64,000 nt of DNA, from positions 124,001 through 188,000 of the forward strand of contig NZ_NIZW01000008.1 in assembly GCF_002727185.1 (NCBI RefSeq). Reading direction: 5' to 3'. Below, piece after piece: positions 57,152-64,000 of this stretch. The notes beneath the pieces were generated by a model that saw only the letters and a list, made by a program, of their open reading frames with translations, searched no databases and was not told the DNA's origin. This DNA is from Rhodopirellula bahusiensis. Its GTDB lineage: Bacteria; Planctomycetota; Planctomycetia; Pirellulales; Pirellulaceae. The translations under genes were made by a program, and so were the position numbers. Numbering within the stretch: the first letter of the stretch is position 1; the number at the start of each line of letters is the position of its first letter.

Positions 57152-60100
57152 CTAATAAGCCGCGAAGCGACCGTCCTCAAGCTGGCGGACGTTGCCGACC
57201 GCGGCGAGGGTTTCGAGTAGTTCGGCGACGTCATCCTTCTTGGCGCGGGTGTAGTAGGCAGCGATCTGTTTGACGTCGGCTGGGGCGGCGTGTCGTTGTA
57301 ATGCGGCTTGAATTGCGACCATGCGGTCGGGGAGCGTTTTGGGCCAGGGTTGTTTCTTGACCTTTGCGGCGGCTTTCTTGGCGGGTTTGGCCTTTTCGTC
57401 CGCGCCGTCCAGCGTCGTTTGCGTTGCACCGTCGGGGTTTTGGAATTCGGGGCGGAGCCAGCGGACGATGCCTCGGCTTTCCTCTTCGGATCGCTCATGA
57501 TTCAGGTCGACGAGCCGCTGCAAAATCTCTTCGTCGGCGAGATCGTGGGGCCAGCCATAGGCGTCGAACACCGCAGCGTCGAGGTCGTCGTGAATCTGAC
57601 GCAGTACCGAGACGAGTCCTTGTTCGTGGATCGTTTGCTCTTTGTTGGTCAGCGCGTCGCCTGCCCGCAATTTCTCCAGCACGTTGTACATTCCGGTCAT
57701 GGTGAGCGTCGGATGTTGTTCCTGCTGCCGCTTGCGATGGGCGTCGAGTTGCTCGGCGAGTTCGCCGATGCGTTGCTTGGTGGCGTCAGCGTCACCGACG
57801 AGTGGATACGGGAACGGATCGAAACACGTCGCGTTTCTCCATCTCAGGTCATTGCCAACACCAAGTCTTGAGCCAGCAACCCTTGCCCAAAGGACGTGAA
57901 TCCTAGAATTTAGCACGCCTAAGTCAAATGCCTTGTCGCTCGCGATCACAAAAAGTGAGTGATCGGGAACATAGTCGCCCGGCAAGAAAAGGAAGTAGCG
58001 ATGCTTTGACGTCTCGAGGGTGACAATATATCGGTCGAGTCCTCGGATGCCCTCTCGAAGTGATTTTCTTGGTTCACCGAATATCCACCAATTTCTCTTG
58101 TACGTTTCACGTTTGTTTTCGTCTCGCAATGGCTTAACGTGGTCGACCACTCTTTGCACCAAGCTCGGATACTCCGACGTTGCAGAAGCCAAATCTGTGC
58201 CGTAAAAGTCGATTGCGAATCGCCGTTGCGAAATCTGAGAAAGCTCGCGTCCGTTGGAATAGCGTTTTATGGGAGGTGGCAGATCATCAACAGAAAACCC
58301 AAGTTCAACGACTTCCTCCGCCGAAATTCGGAAGTCACCGACGAGCGTCATTCCCATGAAAGACAGGCCTTTGTTGCTTTCCAGCTTTGTTGCGTTGCCA
58401 ACATTTGCGCCAATTCGCAAATCAGGCGTGATTATTCCAGACTGTGTTGACAATTCAACGACATCGAGACCGTCCTCATTAGTACTCTCACAAACGATAG
58501 CTTCCCGAATCCCATCGACGTCAACGGAATCGACGACAGTCATCGCAATACGAACTTGTGCACCGCTCGCAGAGTCAACCCACGGATGGTCGGGTACGGC
58601 GTATCGAATGGTAAGTGGCGACTTCGATGCCAAGAATGGCTTGATGACTGCTCGGTTTGAGGATTGGCTGATGCTGTTCGTCGTGATGAATCCAAAAGCA
58701 TTGACAGGATCGGCGGTTAGTAGCTGCGCTGCGTGATGCCACCAGTACATGACATAGTCGACGTTCTCGGAGAGGTCGTCGAATGTTGCTCTCAATGCTT
58801 GAGTATATCCATCGCCGAGCGCGAAACGCATGCGTTTGTTGCCAATGAACGGCGGATTACCAACGATGTAATCCGTCTCCGGCCACTCAGCCTTTTTTGG
58901 ATTGATGTATCGCAACTCTTGAACTCGGGCGTCTTCGTCGGGGACTTCTTCGCCGGTGACGGGGTTTGGTTTGGTCGTGCGACCGTCCCAACGAGTAACC
59001 GGGTTGCCTTCGTCGTCGGTGACCAGCTCGATGCTGTCCCAATCCAACACGGCGTCGCGGCATTCGATGTTTTGATAATCTTTCAAAATCGGCTCGGGCG
59101 GGGCGACCTCGTTACGTGTACGGCGATGCCATTGAATAAAACCAATCCACAACACCAACTCTGCCAGCGCCGCGGCGCGCGGGTTGATCTCGATGCCCAG
59201 AAACTGATGCGGGTCGATCGTAATGCCGGGCAACACATGGTCGCCGAAGCTGGCCATCGCTGAAACGACTTCGCCTTCGAGCCGTTTCATCAACTCCATC
59301 GACACGTACAGGAAGTTGCCGCTGCCGCAGGCCGGGTCGAGCACGCGCGTCTCGCACAATTTGCCGTGGAATTCACGCAGCAACTTAACGGCGTCTTTGC
59401 GTTTACCGTCCTCGTCCAACTGGATGGCGGCGGCGTAGGTCGCGTCCCATTGTTCTCGCAGTGGCTCGATAATCGTTGGCATCACCAAACGTTCAACGTA
59501 GGCACGCGGCGTATAGTGGGCACCCAGCTTGTGTCGTTCGACGGGATCGAGGGCGCGTTCGAGCAGTGTGCCGAAAATCGCGGGCTCGACCAGGTCCCAC
59601 TTGTGCTTCGCCGCTTCGACCAGCAATTCGACTTGGTCTTTGGTCAGCGTGAGCGCTGTTTTGTCTTTGAAAAACTTGCCGTTGAAATGACGAATCTTCT
59701 CTCGCAAGATCGTGCTGAACTTCCCTTCGTCCATCGCTTCCCACAGCGACTCGACCATTGGCTTGAAGTTATCGGGCTCGAATCGCAGGCTGAGCAATAA
59801 CTCAGTGAACGACTCTTTGCGAATCAGTTCGACGTCTTCGGCGAACATGGTGAACAGGCATCGCATCAAAAAGCCGGCGACAACTTCGGCATCATGTTCC
59901 GCTTCGAGGCTCTTGGCCAGCTTTGCCAGTCGCGTTGCAATGTCACGCGTCACATCGGCGGCGTGCTTGGTGGGGTCGAGCGAATGCGGATCAGTCCACA
60001 ATGCTCGCAGAACGTCGCGGGTCTTTTCGTCTCGCAGACGCAGTAGTGGGATACGGAACGATCGCGGATCAGGGAACGGAACGTAGTTCTTTCCCGTGCC

Positions 60101-60577
60101 GGTGAAATCAGCGTACAGGTCGAAGCAGAATCCAACATCAACAACGACGAGGAACGGGGGCCACTCATCAGGTATAGCTTCGGCGTAACCCTTGGCTTGC
60201 TTGCGAGCAGCCTGCATCGCACGATCCCAAGCAGCGGTCCCTCGCTTTGCTGTTCCAACGAGCTTTTTGGCCGTCTTGGTAACGGTCGCCAACGCCTCGG
60301 CTTGCTCGGCAGCTTTGCGTTCGCTGCCCTGTTTGGACTCCAGCACAAAGCAGCCGGCGCGAAACAGGTCAACGCGGCCTTGGCTGACGCTGCCGTCACC
60401 GTTATTGAACTCGACGGCTTTCTCGAACACGTACCGATTCGACGCGGCATCCGGCTTCGTCGGGTCGGGCTGCGCAACCTCCAGCAGATCGCAAAGCTCT
60501 TTCAAAAACGATTGTGAGTTCGCCAGCTCGGCACCGCCCGAATCCTTCCATCGGTTGACAAATTCATCTGGCGTCAT
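57152..60577 (-). CDS. Type IIL/IIG-like bifunctional restriction-modification enzyme
   Basis: 1141 residues from ATG 60577. Near the N-terminus is a PD-(D/E)XK nuclease site (RVDLF...CFVLESK; D70, E80, K82). A helical connector is followed by a gamma-type N6-adenine methyltransferase with motif I DPACGSGNF (about 412-421) and motif IV NPPF (about 573), then a target-recognition domain and a final alpha/beta piece. This single-chain MmeI-like layout cuts at a distance from its site and modifies one strand. The C-terminal region (about 1040-1141) is an additional Lys/Ala-rich linker and small winged-helix domain. Recognition sequence cannot be read. Confidence 0.9.
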   Translation of the reverse strand: MTPDEFVNRWKDSGGAELANSQSFLKELCDLLEVAQPDPTKPDAASNRYVFEKAVEFNNGDGSVSQGRVDLFRAGCFVLESKQGSERKAAEQAEALATVTKTAKKLVGTAKRGTAAWDRAMQAARKQAKGYAEAIPDEWPPFLVVVDVGFCFDLYADFTGTGKNYVPFPDPRSFRIPLLRLRDEKTRDVLRALWTDPHSLDPTKHAADVTRDIATRLAKLAKSLEAEHDAEVVAGFLMRCLFTMFAEDVELIRKESFTELLLSLRFEPDNFKPMVESLWEAMDEGKFSTILREKIRHFNGKFFKDKTALTLTKDQVELLVEAAKHKWDLVEPAIFGTLLERALDPVERHKLGAHYTPRAYVERLVMPTIIEPLREQWDATYAAAIQLDEDGKRKDAVKLLREFHGKLCETRVLDPACGSGNFLYVSMELMKRLEGEVVSAMASFGDHVLPGITIDPHQFLGIEINPRAAALAELVLWIGFIQWHRRTRNEVAPPEPILKDYQNIECRDAVLDWDSIELVTDDEGNPVTRWDGRTTKPNPVTGEEVPDEDARVQELRYINPKKAEWPETDYIVGNPPFIGNKRMRFALGDGYTQALRATFDDLSENVDYVMYWWHHAAQLLTADPVNAFGFITTNSISQSSNRAVIKPFLASKSPLTIRYAVPDHPWVDSASGAQVRIAMTVVDSVDVDGIREAIVCESTNEDGLDVVELSTQSGIITPDLRIGANVGNATKLESNKGLSFMGMTLVGDFRISAEEVVELGFSVDDLPPPIKRYSNGRELSQISQRRFAIDFYGTDLASATSEYPSLVQRVVDHVKPLRDENKRETYKRNWWIFGEPRKSLREGIRGLDRYIVTLETSKHRYFLFLPGDYVPDHSLFVIASDKAFDLGVLNSRIHVLWARVAGSRLGVGNDLRWRNATCFDPFPYPLVGDADATKQRIGELAEQLDAHRKRQQEQHPTLTMTGMYNVLEKLRAGDALTNKEQTIHEQGLVSVLRQIHDDLDAAVFDAYGWPHDLADEEILQRLVDLNHERSEEESRGIVRWLRPEFQNPDGATQTTLDGADEKAKPAKKAAAKVKKQPWPKTLPDRMVAIQAALQRHAAPADVKQIAAYYTRAKKDDVAELLETLAAVGNVRQLEDGRFAAY

Positions 60578-60846
60578 CACGTGCCCGTTTTCAGCTAGCA
60601 GTCGTTCATGTTGTTACTTTCCAGGGCGACCTACTGGACAATCGTGATAAGAAACGCTCCTGTCGCCGACAGCTGGCCATTGTAGCGACGCTGATCTGCC
60701 TTGCCCCCTCCCCAAAGAACGCTCACAACATCGGCGTTCGCTTCACTGGTCGGTGGAACTGATGAAGCTTCGACGCAACGCTTCTGTTAAGTTGGGGAGA
60801 TACAATTTTGAAGGCGTGACCAGACGTGTCACGGCAGGCTTGTAGC

Positions 60847-61452
60847 TTAGTAGACGCGTGGAAGTCGCCCCTGTTCGCGTTGTGCGAAGAAGCAATCATC
60901 GACGCTTTCTGGCATCGTGTTTGACGGAGGTTCTAGCTTCGGCGGACGCAAATCATCCAAGTCACTCGGGAATCCCATGTACTCGTCATAAAGTTCGGCG
61001 TCCGTCGCTTGCAACCACCGCAGTGTTCGCATCCACCGACCGCGAGCGTCGACTCGCTTTTCTGCATTCAGCGCCATTGAGTCGCAGAGTTTGACTCCAT
61101 GTTCGTTCTGTGCAGCAACCGCCCCGGTTTCTGTGATTTTCAGACACTCACCGAAGGTGATTTGGCATGGGTCGGGAATCCCGACGATGTTGGTCTTCGC
61201 ACGATTGCAGCGCCTACAGGCGTAAACCAGGTTGTCGTAGACGCATGTGAGTGCTGGATCGACGGACACTGGCGTGAAGTGATCAATGTTGAACGCGATG
61301 TCGTCTGGGTTCCAGCGTTCTCGGTGAAGGCAATAAACACAACGAAACAAAAACTCGTCCCGGAGCCAGGGACGAAAACTCTCGTAATTTTTGTAGCCCA
61401 TCGGACCATGTCGACGCGAATGAGGCAGGGCGGGGTATTCAAAACCGTGCAT
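60847..61452 (-). CDS. HNH endonuclease
   Basis: 201 residues from ATG 61452, which overlaps the methyltransferase stop by one base. The HNH fold is clear: FRCVYCLHRERW (first Cys pair), FNIDHFTPVSVDPALTCVYDNLVYACRRCNRAK (DH, N and second Cys pair). The C-terminal half is helical and has no known fold. Translational coupling to the N6 methyltransferase suggests the two form a restriction-modification pair with this protein as the nuclease. Confidence 0.88.
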   Translation of the reverse strand: MHGFEYPALPHSRRHGPMGYKNYESFRPWLRDEFLFRCVYCLHRERWNPDDIAFNIDHFTPVSVDPALTCVYDNLVYACRRCNRAKTNIVGIPDPCQITFGECLKITETGAVAAQNEHGVKLCDSMALNAEKRVDARGRWMRTLRWLQATDAELYDEYMGFPSDLDDLRPPKLEPPSNTMPESVDDCFFAQREQGRLPRVY

Positions 61453-64000
61453 CAACTTTCGCCACCCGATTTACCAGACCGCGATAAGATCATTTCTTCG
61501 AGCCGTTCGAGTTCTCTGGTCGGAGTCGGCGTCTCTCGATCCAGGTAGAGTTCGGCGTACGCCTGTAGGCTTTCCAGTTCAGTTCGCTCATGCGGACTGA
61601 TTGTTCCAGCGATCTTCTTGTCGATCAGTACTCCACGTCGACCGTTTGTTGATGGCCAATCGGCTTCGTATTTGACGAAGTCACTGAAACGAACAACTCC
61701 ACCAAGTTCCTGCGGAAGCAAATCGGCTTGGCAGAACGGAACGCCGAGTCTTTCCCAACCATCGAATAGCGAAAGAAGTTTGTGTTCCAGATCAACAGGT
61801 AAGTCATATCGCGCCAACACGGCGGCATCTACGCGAGCAAGGAGCTGTTGCATTTCATCCGCAGGACAGCCACTCTCAGCCGCTGTAAAATAAGTTCTGA
61901 CTGCGTCGTCTAGTTCTGGGAAAATTTCGCCTTCGGGCACTGGAAGCTTTCGCATCACTCCCACGATATTGTCCCGCTTTCCTAGATGCGAAAAAGCGAA
62001 GGCGTTTGCCACTGGCGAATTCAAGATTCCCCACAGCGACTCAAGAGAAAATTGGTTTGAACGCACCGTAATGAATCGGCTGGTGACCGGATGCCCTATT
62101 GAGTCGATCAATGCCTTTAACCGCCATGGTCCTCGGCTTACGGGAGCGTAGTTCAATAAAATTTGCGGCACTCCGGTTGTTGTACCAGTTAGAGCTCGTC
62201 GGATTAGAGAGTCGTCCAAACTCATCCAAAACGACTTTGGAAGGCTCGTTGTGTCGATGTCGTCCGGCTCGAATCGGATGAAGCCTTGCTCCGACGCGGG
62301 GAATTCCGACGACGAATAGGTTATTGCATTCTCTGGAAGTGTCACACCTTTATATTGGAGTCCTTGACCAAGACTCGCCCGCTCATCAAGAAGTGAGTGT
62401 TTCGAGAAGTAGTCCCAAACCTCCTCTAAATCAGGAACTCGCATTTCCCAATCATCAGCTTCGACGAAGCGTGACTGGGATACCACTCTCGCGTTTGCGA
62501 CTTGATACGACGAGCGAAAGTCATCCATCTGCCATTCACGTACCTTTTGGTAGCGAACCGAATTGCTTGCCTTCGTCGACGCGCCGACGCAACGACCAAT
62601 CAAGACGGTCGATTCAACATCGGCGAAGCTGAACACATTGTCTGCAAACAGAGAAATCTCTCGAAGCTCGAACCGTTCCAGCAAAACCCTTCGGGCCTCG
62701 CTCGCAAACTTGGCGTGCAATACAGACTGCGGCATGACAAACCCAAAAACGCTGCCGGGCTGCATCGCTTCCAAGGCTCTTTTCAGCATCTCAGCAGCTT
62801 TATTGCTGATAGTAGGCGACGCATCCTTCGCCTGATAATGCTGCGATTCGCTTTCCGAGAAATTTTCAAAAGGTGGGTTTGCCAGAAGAATCGTATTCGT
62901 CTTGGATTGTGTCTCCAACGCGTCCGTCAGAAACATGTCCTCTGCCTTCAAGTCCCATCCGTCAGGATTGGGAAGATCGGTTAGCGTCAACGCAAGACGA
63001 GCAAGTTCGAGAGCGAAGTGGTCCTTGTCGATGCCATGGATTCGCTTGCGGAGGTATTGGCGACGCCGTCCCGGTGTTGCTTTGGACGCTGGAAGTAGTT
63101 CGGTCAACAATCGCATTGCTGACACGAGGAATGCCGCGTGTCCGCACGCCGGCTCAAACACGCTTCGCTGTGCTTCTGGGATTTCCTCGATCCAGTCGGA
63201 CAGATTGCCAACGATGTAGTCCACTAGATAGGAAGGCGTACTGTGCGTCCCCAATTCGGAACGCGTTGCTTTCGATATCAGCGTGTTCTCATAAACGTGC
63301 GCGAGCGATTCCGTTGTGGTTAAGGACAAATTACTAAAACGCACCAGCTCTTCGGCGACCTGCGAAAGGGCTTCGCGTTGAAGATTCGACCCGATTGTGA
63401 TGGAAGGCGTCCCATAGTGCCTGGCCAACGTCGAGAAGGTATTGTCAACATCAGGCAAATCGAGATCAGTAAATGTTGAGACGCTCTTGTCTCGCAGGAT
63501 TCTCGCTGAAAGAAGCCAGAAGACCGACTTCAAGAGCCAATGTCCCTGCTCGGCTGAGATGACGTTCCAGCCCAGGCGAGATTTGGTTGATGTAACACTA
63601 CGTTCGATGAATTGTTCTAAAGCATTGCCAACTTCCTCTTCGACCAATGGCATCAAACCGATGTCGACGAAGCTCAACTGAAATTCTTTGCGGAATCGCC
63701 CCCAGGTCTTTGCACGATAAATCGCATCCGGAGAAAAATCGTCTCGTCGGTCATCGAAAAACTGTTCGACGGTATCTTCGTGGACAGAATCTACCCAAGT
63801 CGGCGATTCCGCTCCTTGTCGCCACCATTGAAGCGAGTCGCCAGCACATACGAACACGAGCGGAGCGCCAGTCGGACGACACTGCTGGACTTCGGATTTA
63901 GGATCGCCTTTCGTTTGCAGGACAGCGACGCAGGAGCTACGCGCATCGAGCGGAAGTTGAGAGAAGCCAACAAGAGGATTGACCGTTTGTCCTTCGCTGA
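61452..64000 (-). CDS. N6-adenine DNA methyltransferase (5' end beyond window)
   Basis: At least 848 residues. A GTG occurs at 63857, but the frame remains open and reads as good protein (GFSQLPLDARSSCVAVLQTKGDPK) to the window edge, so the true start lies outside. Motif I-like FEPACGHAAFLVSAMRLL and motif IV ANPPFENF identify a gamma-type class I methyltransferase. Downstream segments resemble type I HsdM/type IIG target-recognition regions. No PD-(D/E)XK site was noticed in the visible part. The HNH gene overlaps its end and is the probable nuclease partner. Confidence 0.88.
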   Translation of the reverse strand, partial: SEGQTVNPLVGFSQLPLDARSSCVAVLQTKGDPKSEVQQCRPTGAPLVFVCAGDSLQWWRQGAESPTWVDSVHEDTVEQFFDDRRDDFSPDAIYRAKTWGRFRKEFQLSFVDIGLMPLVEEEVGNALEQFIERSVTSTKSRLGWNVISAEQGHWLLKSVFWLLSARILRDKSVSTFTDLDLPDVDNTFSTLARHYGTPSITIGSNLQREALSQVAEELVRFSNLSLTTTESLAHVYENTLISKATRSELGTHSTPSYLVDYIVGNLSDWIEEIPEAQRSVFEPACGHAAFLVSAMRLLTELLPASKATPGRRRQYLRKRIHGIDKDHFALELARLALTLTDLPNPDGWDLKAEDMFLTDALETQSKTNTILLANPPFENFSESESQHYQAKDASPTISNKAAEMLKRALEAMQPGSVFGFVMPQSVLHAKFASEARRVLLERFELREISLFADNVFSFADVESTVLIGRCVGASTKASNSVRYQKVREWQMDDFRSSYQVANARVVSQSRFVEADDWEMRVPDLEEVWDYFSKHSLLDERASLGQGLQYKGVTLPENAITYSSSEFPASEQGFIRFEPDDIDTTSLPKSFWMSLDDSLIRRALTGTTTGVPQILLNYAPVSRGPWRLKALIDSIGHPVTSRFITVRSNQFSLESLWGILNSPVANAFAFSHLGKRDNIVGVMRKLPVPEGEIFPELDDAVRTYFTAAESGCPADEMQQLLARVDAAVLARYDLPVDLEHKLLSLFDGWERLGVPFCQADLLPQELGGVVRFSDFVKYEADWPSTNGRRGVLIDKKIAGTISPHERTELESLQAYAELYLDRETPTPTRELERLEEMILSRSGKSGGES

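Noticed and set aside
57308-57871. 187-residue + strand frame
   Set aside because: Antisense to the C-terminal part of the type IIL enzyme.

Overview
The window most likely comes from a planctomycete, probably a Pirellulaceae/Rhodopirellula-type bacterium. This is inferred from gene style: very divergent secreted Cys- and His-rich proteins, SpoIIE-type phosphatases, weak or variable Shine-Dalgarno sites, a moderately GC-rich genome and heptamer-type dispersed repeats. No rRNA, tRNA or CRISPR array was seen, and no marker gene fixes the taxon.

About 51 kb forms one large metal-resistance and envelope-stress region. From 0.4 to 15.6 kb there is a His-rich secreted protein, then an efflux set (outer-membrane TolC-like lipoprotein, secreted Cys-rich protein, His-rich adaptor, RND pump, two small envelope proteins), an intrinsic terminator, and a second adaptor plus CzcA-type RND pump with an ICMT-like membrane methyltransferase. 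From 16.2 to 25.2 kb follows a tightly packed operon: CsrA-receiver fusion, SpoIIE phosphatase, BON protein, UspA, CPA2 antiporter, HtrA protease and a Zn/Cd-type P-ATPase. From 25 to 39.5 kb are a DUF305 protein, an ECF sigma factor, a possible Mrr-like nuclease, and a CusCBA-like copper set with its own Cys-rich protein. In that set a four-helix-bundle (S23/IVP-like) gene is wedged between adaptor and pump. A protein with four tandem Cys-rich metal-binding repeats, a small lipoprotein and a GNAT protein come next. From 40 to 51.5 kb lie a CopZ-MerT-MerP fusion with divergent MerR, a second SpoIIE phosphatase, a Cys-rich protein, CsoR, a VIT-type transporter, a multicopper oxidase with TolC partner, CopA and a DUF326/Csp-type copper-storage protein.

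The copper genes look like one CsoR regulon. CsoR (44170-44448) keeps the C34-H59-C63 Cu(I) ligand spacing, and four 17-nt palindromes of the form (A/G)TACC-N7-GGTAT lie upstream of the Cus set, the TolC/multicopper-oxidase pair, the copA/csp pair and the sigma-factor/DUF305 pair. MerR has its own classical promoter with a 20-nt spacer.

The last 12 kb is accessory: a PLP-enzyme and membrane-protein pair, a RadC/JAB protein, a DUF4062 protein, a type IIL-like restriction-modification enzyme, and an N6 methyltransferase plus HNH nuclease pair that runs off the window end.

The most unusual signal is a family of dispersed 7-nt-periodic G-rich/C-rich inverted repeats (GGGAAT and GGGAGT types). 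At least ten copies lie between genes, at gene ends and in frame inside genes, and one group brackets the four-helix-bundle gene. This looks like a small mobile or expanding repeat system that has settled throughout the metal island.
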